The translations under genes were made by a program, and so were the position numbers. The notes below the pieces were generated by a model. That model was not told the DNA's origin. It made no database searches and saw nothing but the letters and a program-made list of their open reading frames with translations. Shown here in pieces: positions 27,001 to 34,523 of a stretch of 64,000 nucleotides of DNA. Numbering within the stretch: position 1 is the stretch's first letter; every line of letters begins with the position of its first letter. Source of the stretch: Massilibacillus massiliensis (GTDB lineage Bacteria; Bacillota; Negativicutes; FLKF01); the NCBI RefSeq assembly GCF_900086705.1, contig NZ_LT575483.1:2791016-2855015 (forward strand). The letters are read 5' to 3'.

Positions 27001-27640
27001 TAACGATACTGAAAACAATCAGTATGTTATTGATCGCGATACAAATTTGGAAGGTACCGAAGATGCAAGTCAGAACTTTATTTATACCTGGCAAAATTGG
27101 TGCAATGATTTTAAAAACAGCATGATGAAGGAAGCGACGATAGAGTTTTATCAAGTTGACAGTAACGGCTTAGAATCTTATCAAGCGCAGGTTAGAAATT
27201 TTAGACTGGTTGCTCCAACGATCGTAGCGGTATTGGAAGAATCCGATAATTTACAAGATGATATTGCTGAATTCATACAAGCCAATGTTTCTAGTGATAG
27301 GGTATTTGTTCAAGCCGGTACTTTTACAACAGATAGTAGTTATTGCATGATTGATAGAACACCGCTTCTTGTAGTTGGTAAAAAAGTTGCTGGAGATCAG
27401 CCTGAACAGGCCGGTCTTTTTTTGTTGGACCAAGACGGAGTTTCAATCCTACCGAACAAGTTTTATATGTTTAAACGCAGCTTTGAAGATGCTGCTAATG
27501 ATGGACTTGTAGAGTTTAGTCCGGAAGATAATTATGTTTTTCAAACCTATTATAATCCTGATAAAACAGGTGATGCGATTTATTACAGACTTGAGAATAG
27601 CGGATTCATTAACATCGGAAAAACTTTAAGTGGAGAATGA
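24065..27640 (+). CDS. Tail tip/host-specificity protein (gpJ/megatron-like)
   Basis: 1191 residues, following distal tail and hub genes, as the central tip protein does. The N-terminus has a hydrophobic helix and then R-V-G-E-P-I-P-V-G-F-G-T. Hydrophobic segments at about residues 85-105 and 150-175 may insert in the host membrane during infection. The middle (about residues 370-500) carries a beta module similar to that in the decoration protein. Later parts (S-N-I-T-V-A-F-T-D, and I-G-D-P-V-V-L-S-W-P-P-Y) resemble the hub domains of gpJ-like proteins. C-terminal domains are probably receptor-facing. Role by order and size, fairly sure. Confidence 0.75.
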   Translation: MNINTFLGWGLTTWALKFLNKRSSSSSDSNTADDLNVTASTTRVGEPIPVGFGTFLLKQPLVSHFGDFRADIYTETYAAHAQFSAWPMVFSLIVNYIKAAITGHQVGAAKVDANLEDGSVKGGEGGSVSTKVTGQSTEAKFKDDLTGPLINALFMWLLSWLINGRNLKTTIQKGFKYFLGYQLILCWTGPNIKLKKIYMRENLAWEGNISKSDCPGGKILTIDDDQLFGGPDESGGFIGNMNVYFGDEVQQKDPWMVEQMRADSVQAELRGLTPVYRSFLTIVVPQAYIGKSATIPETWIEVQNIYDGLGLGAVGEDNNPAEVIYEAYINQDWGLNESPDKLDIEALIEVGKKLGNGEYASGVLELLMNETDTEKTPVVKFTAIYPGTKYDDITIKVTGPKYAGGDTRCDVVGHTITIYCSRNDDEIPETSAQDIVNVINNDNLASRLVKADVLYNQTYAILSPEFTITLGGGIDGEGLGISGIIDSTITAKELITQICNHINAVRFLNPVTGKLTFKLIRNDYEVSNLFKLSTNNCASCEFSRLDWSETVSNITVAFTDSTNLYENSTIPRYDNANIAITNTRTNKTYDYTLFTTAQNALTAAERELTAQAYPLSTASIIGNRSLAQVQIGDPVVLSWPPYGIERLVMRVTDVDHGDMINGEIKVECVEDVFGFESGVLKPSDGSGWQPIVQYPTGVSFYDFIEVPYELSYSKDTYVYGIAARPTSITTEWKVWRKEQAATEFTPTSRKSMWSAIAELQVAYREDTEYWDYNGFEIKEMGNGNVIQYLESYATADISAARVGNKMLMIGDEIMAYSTINRLPNGNFMIQGIMRGVMDTVPTQHKQYELVYFLRTDQMSNVTGSTFVCKAGETTTEQYNITTASVDVAEDFDASKIRRLETNNRAQRPSPVGYLRVMNYPNQSGYTRYGDGLCGTQVKFRFTPRDKFNNVGAVAQDDIKNYYTAEKIINKDVNFIAKIYNDTENNQYVIDRDTNLEGTEDASQNFIYTWQNWCNDFKNSMMKEATIEFYQVDSNGLESYQAQVRNFRLVAPTIVAVLEESDNLQDDIAEFIQANVSSDRVFVQAGTFTTDSSYCMIDRTPLLVVGKKVAGDQPEQAGLFLLDQDGVSILPNKFYMFKRSFEDAANDGLVEFSPEDNYVFQTYYNPDKTGDAIYYRLENSGFINIGKTLSGE

Positions 27641-27650
27641 GGTGGTATAA

Positions 27651-30600
27651 ATGTCAGCAACCAAGAAATTAAACCTTCGATTAATGGAAGATAGCGATAT
27701 TTTCGCAGGAGAAACAATCAATAATATTGTCTCAGATATCGATGATAAAGTTTTAGGAATTGGACATGAAACAAGTAAAATGCACTTTGAATCATGGAAG
27801 GCAAATACAGATTACCAAGCTGACCATCTTGTCAGAGTAAACGATATTCCGAGTTGGGGAGTATGGGAATGCGTAACACCCGGCACAAGTGGAAATACGC
27901 CGCCAGCAGGTACCGTCGAAGAAATGAACTTTACTGACGGTACTGTTGTATGGAAACTTAGAAAGCTTGTCAATGAAGGTGTAACTATACACAACAAATT
28001 AAATGGTCGTGGTGTGGATAATGCGCACCCAATTAGCGCAATTACAGGATTGCAAGTATTATTAGATTCTTTAATAACCTCAGTAGATGCGAGAGCCTAT
28101 ACAGATACAAAAATAGCTGATTTGATTGATGGCGCGCCGGAAGCACTTGATACGTTAAAAGAAATTGCAGATGCATTAGCCGATGATGATAATGTTATTT
28201 CTGCGATCATGGTAATATTGGACAAAAAAGTAGATAAAGTGTCAGGGAAGGACTTGTCTACGAATGATTATATTGATACCGATAAAGCTAAGGTAGATAA
28301 AATTAGTGAAGATACAAGTGGAAATTTTATGTATAACGGTAGAGTTATAGTAGGGGGTGCAGAAGAATGGCAACCAAGTACTTTCTATGCAAAAAATCAA
28401 TTATTGACATTTGAAAATTTATTATATAGAACAAAAAATAATCATACAAGCGGCACAGTATTTACTCCTGCAATGTATGATCTAATAACAATTGGCTATA
28501 TTGATGATTGGAAACCAAACCATTTTTATAATATTCATGAAGTTGCTATACAGGGAACAAGTATTATTAGATGTGTAACAGCCCATACAAGTGAGACTGA
28601 TTATAATAATGTTGAAAATAATTATTGGGAAGTGATTGCAAGTAAGGGCGCTGTTATATCTGCTTGGAAACCCCAAGCTCAGTATGGGATTGATGAAGCT
28701 GTTGTTTATAATGATATGATCTATTTGTCTAACTTACAGCAGGTATCTAGCAATAGTTTTGCAGATGATATGCAACCTGGTAGTGAAAAATGGAGATCAT
28801 TAAATAGTGGCGGATCGGCAGGAGCGCTTAAACAGGTAACTAAATTAGGTGTAGTCGGGAGTACCTTAGTTGAAATTATAATTAATAACCCCTTAACGTT
28901 TAATTTACCGCCTGTAGAAATTCTGAAATTTGCGCCTGGTTTGCAGGATCAGATCATTAATCAGTTTGATTTTTCGTCAGGGGATGGTAGTAAATTTACA
29001 GTTGATGGCGTAGACGCCAACACGAATAAATATGTAACTTTTGATGGAACTGTTAGATTGAATAAGCGATATGAATATAAAATGACAAAAGTGGATTCAT
29101 TCACAGGCCCGGGGCAGTATTCAGAAGACACTACCATTGATGATACAGAATTTAAATTAGTTGATTCTGCGGATATTAGTGGGGGATTAGTTGGAACAGT
29201 TTTAGTTAATATGAGATTTAACGATTCCGGGGTAAATGATATAAAAAACACGTGGACTAATAGTGGTGTAACTTTTAATGAACCGGGAGTGTTCGGTGGC
29301 AGGGCCGCATTTTTTGGGGCTACAGGTGTGGGTAAATATTTTACTTTGTCTTCTGGAAACATAAGTGATTTTAATTTTGGATCAGGAGATTTTACAATAT
29401 CTTTTTGGAATAAAAGAACAGGAATGTCTATTGGTAGTAGAAGCTGGAGTATTGTGCTAGGGGGAACAAATTCTCAAAATACAATACAGTTAAGTGATGA
29501 TACACAATTCAACAAGTTAACTATTAGAATAGGATCAAGCAATAATGGTTTTGTTGATAAGGTACCAAACCCAACAGCACAGTGGAATCATATTGCTTTT
29601 ACGCGACAAGGGGGAATCAATCGTGTATTTGTTAATGGTGCTCAGGTAGGAACTTTCACAAATAGCAATGTTCTAGCATTTGGTAGTTCCTTATATGTCG
29701 GACATTGGAATGGTGACTCTCGTGAGGGCACAAATAGTACTATTGGTTATTTAGATGATCTAGTTGTTGTAAAAGGTAAGGCTTTATGGACAGCAGATTT
29801 TACACCACCCACGGATTATTTAATAGAGGATAATTATTGGTTAGCGAGAGTAGAGACTGAAGGCGGTGGTATTGATGACAATGTTGTGGTAATGATGCAT
29901 TGTAACGATTCTTCTTTTACTGATATTGTAGACAATATATCATCTGATGTTAATAGTGGTGTGACAGTAAACACTGAAAATTATAAATTTGGAGAAGGAA
30001 GTTTAAATATATCCCCAACTACTTATTTAAATAGAACGCTAAAAATACCTTTTATATCTGGGTATCCCGGGACATCCACTGAATATTACACGATTGATTT
30101 TTGGATGAATTTTAAATCATATTCTAATGGCTCTAGGAATCTTATTTTGGAATTAGCAGGCCTGTATTATTTGTACTTTATGAATTATAGTACGTATGGG
30201 TTATGCTTAATGTTAGGGGTGAGGGATACTTATTTTGGTACAGGATCAAATGCTGGTATTCATAATGCTGTGAACCTACATGAAAATCAGTGGTTAAATA
30301 GGGTTCCTTTACACACATGGAATCATTTTGCTATTGATCTTTATGTAAGTAATGGCATATTAAGGTTTCAAATTAGAATAAATGGTCAAATAGTAGGAAA
30401 TGGAAATGCTTCTGAAAAGCGTCCCTCACGTGAGAACATTACTAATGTTGTTTTTGGTGCAAGAACATCCTCATTTTGGAATGTTGGTGGATTTGTTTCA
30501 GCAGATTGCTATATCGATGAATTTAGAATTTCTTCCAAGGAAAGATGGGCTATAAACACTACCTTTACTCCTCCCACAAGTCAATACTCTTTTGTAGAGG

Positions 30601-31943
30601 GGTATTATAGTAACAAGCCTGGTAATTGGAGTTATCTTGGTATACCTTCTACTGATGCTGAATTAGTTTCTTTATTTAATAACTACGGAACAGACATATG
30701 CCCAACTCAAAAAGAGTTAGAACAATTAGGCATAGGTTCTGCAAGGCCAAGAAGGTGTTGTTACCAAGGAGAGCCTGATTCTGAGTTACCAGACATTATA
30801 TTACCAGACATTATATTAAATGCAGTGCCTAAGGATAAATTAATAATTCTTAAAGAATTACTTTTATTAGATAGTTTTGAAGGGATAGATCAAGTTAATC
30901 TAGTAACTAATACAGCTAATAATTTGTCTTTGCTTCATTTTAATGATGATTTTACAGATGAAACAGGGAGGGCATGGACAACGGTTGGTACACCAACTGT
31001 TTCCGCTAATCATAGTAAGTTTGGAGGTAAGAGTTTTCAAATTACTCTTGGAAATTATTTAACTGCACCTAACACTGATTTTTTATTTGGGGCAGATAAT
31101 TTTACTATTGATTTTCAAATATACGCAGAATCAAATACTGACTCTGGGTCAATTTTTAGATATGGTTCTGGTAATACTACTCAAGTAACCCCATTCCATT
31201 TATATCTTGATGGAGGAAGAATTAGGCTATATATGTCTTTTAACAATTCTTCTTGGGGCATAGGTCCAATTTATTCACCAAACATAAATTTAAATCAATT
31301 TAATCATGTTGCATTGGTCAGAAATGGTTCAAATATTGATTGTTATTTAAATGGTGTTAGTTTCTATCATCTTGTATCTAGTTTACCTTTTGTTAATACA
31401 AACATAGGTACGGGTTTTCCCGTTACTGTTGGTGTTTTTGATGTTAATGGTAATGTCTATCTTGATGAGTTTAGAGTGACAAGGGGATTGGCAAGGTGGA
31501 CAGCTGATTTTGTTCCTCCTGTAGTGCAAGGAATGATTGATTCCTCTAATATAAGATTTATGGTAACAACAGATTTACAGCACTATAAAGTATTTAATTT
31601 TTCAACTAATTCGTGGGAGGATATTGAAAATTTTGATGAGTTAAAAACAGTTGGAATTAGTTATGATAAGATGTCAAGTATTCAACGAGATAAATGGGAT
31701 GAATTAACTGTAGGTAATTTTAAGGGGATTGGATTCGCTTTTCTGCTCGGAGAAGAACTTTATGAATCTACAGCAGCAATAGATAGTTTATCCATGCAGG
31801 TAGATATGAAAGGTTCGTGGGACAAAGCAATACATGGCACAGATTATATTTACGGATATCCTAGGAATAATCTGTTGAGGGTTACATTGAAAACCGACGG
31901 TGATTACAAGATAAATTATAGTGAAGGACAAAAGATGATTTAA
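27651..31943 (+). CDS. Long tail fibre with three LamG-like domains
   Basis: 1430 residues. Residues about 1-110 include a virion-attachment-like region and a W-x-x-N-T-D-Y carbohydrate-binding-like repeat. A tail-fibre hallmark D-T-K-I-A-D-L-I-D-G-A-P-E-A-L-D-T-L-K-E-I-A-D-A follows near residue 155 (its P-E-A-L-D-T-L-K-E core is widespread in fibres). Further W-x-P-x-x-x-Y repeats come next, then three concanavalin/LamG-like domains (about 520-715, 740-955, 1085-1270), each starting with L-x-M/H-F-N-D-x and ending with R-W-T-A-D-F-x-P-P or a similar motif. The final about 120 residues end L-L-R-V-T-L-K-T-D-G-D-Y-K-I-N-Y. It binds surface sugars. The third LamG resembles the separate gene at 34.5 kb, pointing to domain shuffling. 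Confidence 0.82.
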   Translation: MSATKKLNLRLMEDSDIFAGETINNIVSDIDDKVLGIGHETSKMHFESWKANTDYQADHLVRVNDIPSWGVWECVTPGTSGNTPPAGTVEEMNFTDGTVVWKLRKLVNEGVTIHNKLNGRGVDNAHPISAITGLQVLLDSLITSVDARAYTDTKIADLIDGAPEALDTLKEIADALADDDNVISAIMVILDKKVDKVSGKDLSTNDYIDTDKAKVDKISEDTSGNFMYNGRVIVGGAEEWQPSTFYAKNQLLTFENLLYRTKNNHTSGTVFTPAMYDLITIGYIDDWKPNHFYNIHEVAIQGTSIIRCVTAHTSETDYNNVENNYWEVIASKGAVISAWKPQAQYGIDEAVVYNDMIYLSNLQQVSSNSFADDMQPGSEKWRSLNSGGSAGALKQVTKLGVVGSTLVEIIINNPLTFNLPPVEILKFAPGLQDQIINQFDFSSGDGSKFTVDGVDANTNKYVTFDGTVRLNKRYEYKMTKVDSFTGPGQYSEDTTIDDTEFKLVDSADISGGLVGTVLVNMRFNDSGVNDIKNTWTNSGVTFNEPGVFGGRAAFFGATGVGKYFTLSSGNISDFNFGSGDFTISFWNKRTGMSIGSRSWSIVLGGTNSQNTIQLSDDTQFNKLTIRIGSSNNGFVDKVPNPTAQWNHIAFTRQGGINRVFVNGAQVGTFTNSNVLAFGSSLYVGHWNGDSREGTNSTIGYLDDLVVVKGKALWTADFTPPTDYLIEDNYWLARVETEGGGIDDNVVVMMHCNDSSFTDIVDNISSDVNSGVTVNTENYKFGEGSLNISPTTYLNRTLKIPFISGYPGTSTEYYTIDFWMNFKSYSNGSRNLILELAGLYYLYFMNYSTYGLCLMLGVRDTYFGTGSNAGIHNAVNLHENQWLNRVPLHTWNHFAIDLYVSNGILRFQIRINGQIVGNGNASEKRPSRENITNVVFGARTSSFWNVGGFVSADCYIDEFRISSKERWAINTTFTPPTSQYSFVEGYYSNKPGNWSYLGIPSTDAELVSLFNNYGTDICPTQKELEQLGIGSARPRRCCYQGEPDSELPDIILPDIILNAVPKDKLIILKELLLLDSFEGIDQVNLVTNTANNLSLLHFNDDFTDETGRAWTTVGTPTVSANHSKFGGKSFQITLGNYLTAPNTDFLFGADNFTIDFQIYAESNTDSGSIFRYGSGNTTQVTPFHLYLDGGRIRLYMSFNNSSWGIGPIYSPNINLNQFNHVALVRNGSNIDCYLNGVSFYHLVSSLPFVNTNIGTGFPVTVGVFDVNGNVYLDEFRVTRGLARWTADFVPPVVQGMIDSSNIRFMVTTDLQHYKVFNFSTNSWEDIENFDELKTVGISYDKMSSIQRDKWDELTVGNFKGIGFAFLLGEELYESTAAIDSLSMQVDMKGSWDKAIHGTDYIYGYPRNNLLRVTLKTDGDYKINYSEGQKMI

Positions 31944-31984
31944 ATTATTAGGAGATTATAGTGAATAGAGCAAGAGAACCATGC

Positions 31985-32009
31985 AGACGTGAGAACGTCT
32001 ATTTTTTTT
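31985..32009 (+). terminator. Intrinsic terminator after long tail fibre
   Basis: AGACGT and ACGTCT with a 4-base loop, followed by ATTTTTTTT. It ends the structural transcript before the lysis unit. Confidence 0.7.
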
Positions 32010-32010
32010 A

Positions 32011-32045
32011 TGTTTAAAATCAGAAATCAAATTGAATGTATACCA
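32011..32045 (+). promoter_or_regulatory. Leader element E (diverged copy) before holin 1
   Basis: TGTTTAAAAT followed by GAATGTATA at the spacing seen in four better-conserved copies of the same element. It lies between the fibre terminator and the holin, so it may be the lysis promoter. The copy is weaker than the others. Confidence 0.4.
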
Positions 32046-32074
32046 ATAAGAAAACAATTTTAGGAGTGGTTATT

Positions 32075-32611
32075 TTGAATTTTAATGAGTTATGGATATC
32101 AATATGTAAGGCGTTTCATGGACTGTTAGACGCATGGGTGATCAAAGCAATGATCGCTTTTGTGGTACCGATTTTAACCGGCATTCACGGCAGCGCTTTA
32201 ACTGCGTTTGTTACATTAGTATTTATTGATTTACTAACGAGATGGATCGCAATCTGTTACGAGCACTTGTCTGAAAATGCGCAATCAACCGATTTATTTA
32301 GCTGTATAACAGATATACCAAAAGCAATTCGTGAAGGGTATATTAACAGCAATGCGATGAAACATCGTTTTACTGGGAAAATCTTAGTATACGTAATCTT
32401 AACAATTGTTGCAGTCAAGGCAGACGAATTAATTGTTATATCATCTGAAAGCCCTGTTCTGCTAAAAGCTACATGGGTGTACTTAGCTATCACCGAAGCA
32501 ATAAGTATTCTTGAGAATCTTCGTGATGCAGGGATAGAGCAGGCAAATGATTTACTTAATTTCTTACGTGACAAAGCAAGTCTTACTTTAAATAAATTTA
32601 AAAACAGATAG
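32075..32611 (+). CDS. Phage holin, copy 1
   Basis: 178 residues from a TTG behind TAGGAGTGG. Hydrophobic helices at about residues 18-38, 42-60 and 103-120, with W-V-I-K-A-M-I-A-F-V-V-P-I-L-T-G-I-H-G in the first, and a polar helical C-terminus ending K-N-R, fit the phage holin families of Firmicutes. It makes inner-membrane holes at the end of the lytic cycle, letting the amidase through. It sits 12 bases before the amidase gene. A nearly identical second copy exists at 37.1 kb. Confidence 0.82.
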   Translation: MNFNELWISICKAFHGLLDAWVIKAMIAFVVPILTGIHGSALTAFVTLVFIDLLTRWIAICYEHLSENAQSTDLFSCITDIPKAIREGYINSNAMKHRFTGKILVYVILTIVAVKADELIVISSESPVLLKATWVYLAITEAISILENLRDAGIEQANDLLNFLRDKASLTLNKFKNR

Positions 32612-32623
32612 GAGAGTCGTAAA

Positions 32624-33139
32624 ATGAAAATTTGTATTAATGCAGGGCATTGCCCTGGTCTAGATAGTGGTGCAGTAGGAACATTTCTACAGGAGGCAGA
32701 TGTAGTAAAAAACATTGCAGAGATCGTATGTAGCGACTTAGAAGCGGTTGGCTATGAAGTTTTATTCGTACAAGAAAATGAGCTTGCAGATATCACGAAT
32801 GCCAGCAATTCATTTGGTGCTGATCTGTTTGTATCAATTCATTGTAATGCAGCAGCAAATTTATCAGCACAGGGGACAGAAACGTTTTGTTATAGGTCAG
32901 GCAGTGAAGGTGAATCCTTAGCTTCTTATATTCAAAATCAAGTTGTAAATTCACTGGGTACTGTCGATCGCGGGGTCAAATACTCGCAAGGGTTATATGT
33001 TTTAAAACATACAGACTGCCCAGCTGTGTTAGTTGAAACTGCATTTATCAGTAACTATGACGATGAACAATTGCTTGCGAATAGACAAGCTGATTTTGCG
33101 CATGCAATTGCAAGAGGCGTGACCGATTATTTTGCATAA
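32624..33139 (+). CDS. N-acetylmuramoyl-L-alanine amidase endolysin, copy 1
   Basis: 171 residues, a single Amidase_3 domain with no cell-wall-binding tail. Zinc ligands are visible as A-G-H9, Q-E24-A-D and S-I-H73-C-N, and the catalytic Glu is L-V-E138-T-A-F. It cleaves the bond between N-acetylmuramic acid and the peptide stem. There is no signal peptide, so release depends on the holin. A lone catalytic domain suits a diderm host where endolysin cannot kill neighbours from outside. Confidence 0.92.
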   Translation: MKICINAGHCPGLDSGAVGTFLQEADVVKNIAEIVCSDLEAVGYEVLFVQENELADITNASNSFGADLFVSIHCNAAANLSAQGTETFCYRSGSEGESLASYIQNQVVNSLGTVDRGVKYSQGLYVLKHTDCPAVLVETAFISNYDDEQLLANRQADFAHAIARGVTDYFA

Positions 33140-33181
33140 AAAACCTTAGCAAATAAAAATTTTTGTACGGAGGCTAAATTA

Positions 33182-33568
33182 ATGGAGGTGTCAAAAATTG
33201 ATAAAAAAATTATTATTATTGGTATCTGCAGTATTCTTATTATTAGCTTCGGAATATGGTACCTGTTCGGCCCAAGAACCGATGTATCAGATGTCCGAAA
33301 CGGAGTTGACAGAGTTGCAAGGAGTCTTCAGTCAGCTAAAGAGCAACAACAACGAGCTGCAGAATCAATTGAAACAATCAAAAGAGGACTTGAAAGCGGC
33401 GCAAAGTCAGTTGATCATATCGAAGACGGAGTTGACAACGCTAAAAAATCAGTTGATTCAGCTGCAGATCGAATCGACGAAAGCGAAAAGCTCACTGGAT
33501 CAAGCGAACAACTCATTGAACGAGGCGAATCAATCCTTGCAGCAATTCGCCAAAGAGGAAAAAAGTAA
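33182..33568 (+). CDS. Inner-membrane coiled-coil protein, i-spanin-like (frame A), copy 1
   Basis: 128 residues. An N-terminal membrane helix (I-I-I-I-G-I-C-S-I-L-I-I-S-F-G-I-W-Y-L) after a lysine-rich start, then a proline-free helical coiled coil of about 85 residues rich in Q, E, S, A and D, ending K-K. This is the layout of an i-spanin anchored in the inner membrane. It has its own ribosome site (ACGGAGGC, 7 bases upstream). Another gene starts 16 bases into it in the +1 frame, and the two run together for 371 bases. Spanins fuse inner and outer membranes as the last lysis step, which fits a Negativicutes host. No alignment was possible; the call is from topology, context and conservation of both frames in copy 2. 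Confidence 0.68.
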   Translation: MEVSKIDKKIIIIGICSILIISFGIWYLFGPRTDVSDVRNGVDRVARSLQSAKEQQQRAAESIETIKRGLESGAKSVDHIEDGVDNAKKSVDSAADRIDESEKLTGSSEQLIERGESILAAIRQRGKK

Positions 33569-33635
33569 AATTATAAAATTAACGTGGCAACGAAATTTAT
33601 TTGCGATTGCTGCAATATATGGAATATTGAATTGA
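33198..33635 (+). CDS. Exported coiled-coil protein overlapping frame A (frame B), candidate spanin partner, copy 1
   Basis: 145 residues from a TTG whose ribosome site is GGAGGTG inside the first three codons (Met-Glu-Val) of frame A. The N-terminus is a signal sequence (K-K-L-L-L-L-V...) ending E-Y-G-T-C23-S-A-Q. Then comes a Gln/Leu/Asn-rich coiled coil of about 85 residues and a C-terminal hydrophobic segment (N-L-F-A-I-A-A-I-Y-G-I-L). Cys23 would suit a lipoprotein, but the preceding Y-G-T is a poor lipobox; S-A-Q could be a signal peptidase I site. The plan also resembles single-protein spanins (N-terminal outer-membrane anchor, C-terminal inner-membrane segment). In copy 2 this frame changes less (15 of 145) than frame A (24 of 128). 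Confidence 0.68.
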   Translation: MIKKLLLLVSAVFLLLASEYGTCSAQEPMYQMSETELTELQGVFSQLKSNNNELQNQLKQSKEDLKAAQSQLIISKTELTTLKNQLIQLQIESTKAKSSLDQANNSLNEANQSLQQFAKEEKSKIIKLTWQRNLFAIAAIYGILN

Positions 33636-33640
33636 TAAAA

Positions 33641-33690
33641 AATCCGGCATCGGTACAGTAAAATGTATCGATGCCGGATTTTTTTTATTT
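33641..33690 (+). terminator. Intrinsic terminator of lysis unit 1
   Basis: AATCCGGCATCG and CGATGCCGGATT, perfect 12-bp stem, followed by a T-run. The same terminator closes lysis unit 2. Confidence 0.9.
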
Positions 33691-33693
33691 TAG

Positions 33694-33790
33694 GTGTTTA
33701 AAAATCGAAGTTAAAAGAATGTATATAGGTGAAAGCTGATATACAGGACAAAACAAATTGAAAATAAGAGGTTCGGTAGTTATGTTGGTT
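33694..33790 (+). promoter_or_regulatory. Leader element A upstream of adhesin genes
   Basis: Conserved GTGTTTAAAAAT, then TAAAAGAATGTATATA, then GGTGAAAG, GATATACAGGAC and AAGAGGTTCGGTAGTTATG. Four clear copies precede fibre or lysis genes in this window. TTAAAA and TATATA 18 bases apart could be a promoter; the longer conservation suggests regulator or recombination sites too. Confidence 0.55.
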
Positions 33791-33822
33791 TTCAAAATAA
33801 ATTATTTATGGAGGAATGTAAA

Positions 33823-34491
33823 ATGGCAACAGTAGGACAACAATTATTAGCACCGGAAGAAGGTTGGAAAAGAGTTGAGGAGACAAATTCTAATATAATT
33901 TATAATGGATCAGGATGGGTTTCTCCAGCGAAAGCCGAGGTTGGAATTTATTCTGGTGGCACAATGAAGGAGAGCAAAGTAACTGGCGATAGCGCACAGT
34001 TTAACTTTCGGGGAACTAAGTTACGAATGATTGGGGATAGATATCAAGACAAGTCATCATCTATTTTAGTTTATATTGATAATCTTCAAGCTGGAGTAAT
34101 AGATCAATATATTTCTAAAAGTGAAGTTACCCAAAGTTTAGATTTTGAAGTTAAAGAATTAGAAGATAAAGAACATAGTGTGAAAATAGTGAATGATGGG
34201 ACAGGATATTTTGCTATAGATGCAATCGACATTGATGAAACTGGCGAACTTTTACCATATAATCCAGATGATAAATCAGATCAAGTATTATTGAGAGTAA
34301 CGATGCTTGATTCAAGCGAACGAGAGTACCGTTTAGCTATCAAAGAAGTAGAAGAGTTTGTTAATTGGTATAAACGAACACTTGGAACAGGAGACTCATG
34401 TTATGAATTAAGTGATATTGTCGATAACAGTAAAGAATATTTAGCTTTCGAAAAAATCATTAGTTTTAAAGTAATACCATTGAACAATTAA
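33823..34491 (+). CDS. Carbohydrate-binding-like adhesin with shared C-terminal module
   Basis: 222 residues. Residues about 10-150 form a beta-sandwich domain of a kind seen in phage adhesins (G-W-K-R-V-E-E-T-N-S-N-I near the start, F-N-F-R-G-T-K-L-R-M-I-G in the middle, and I-D-A-I-D-I-D-E-T-G at the end), likely sugar-binding. The last about 70 residues are a module shared with two other genes here: L-L-R-V-T-M-L-D-S-S-E-R-E-Y, a central W-Y-K-R, G-D-S-C-Y, and F-E-K-I-I-S-F-K-V. The start ATG follows GGAGGAATG; an in-frame ATG inside the ribosome site is rejected. Probably a virion-borne receptor-binding accessory. Confidence 0.7.
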   Translation: MATVGQQLLAPEEGWKRVEETNSNIIYNGSGWVSPAKAEVGIYSGGTMKESKVTGDSAQFNFRGTKLRMIGDRYQDKSSSILVYIDNLQAGVIDQYISKSEVTQSLDFEVKELEDKEHSVKIVNDGTGYFAIDAIDIDETGELLPYNPDDKSDQVLLRVTMLDSSEREYRLAIKEVEEFVNWYKRTLGTGDSCYELSDIVDNSKEYLAFEKIISFKVIPLNN

Positions 34492-34523
34492 TTATTAAAT
34501 ATTAAATATTGGGGGTAGTAATT

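Larger units (their letters stand above)
32011..33790 (+). repeat. Lysis-block duplication, copy 1
   Basis: Holin, amidase, overlapping spanin-like pair, terminator and leader elements that recur almost unchanged 4.98 kb to the right. Gene order, spacing and overlaps are identical, and the offset is constant from holin to leader to within about a base. Proteins are about 80-97 percent identical by eye. Confidence 0.9.

Noticed and set aside
33264..33268. Clear lipobox in the frame B spanin-like protein
   Set aside because: Y-G-T-C lacks the usual small residue before Cys and Leu at -3; kept as possibility only.
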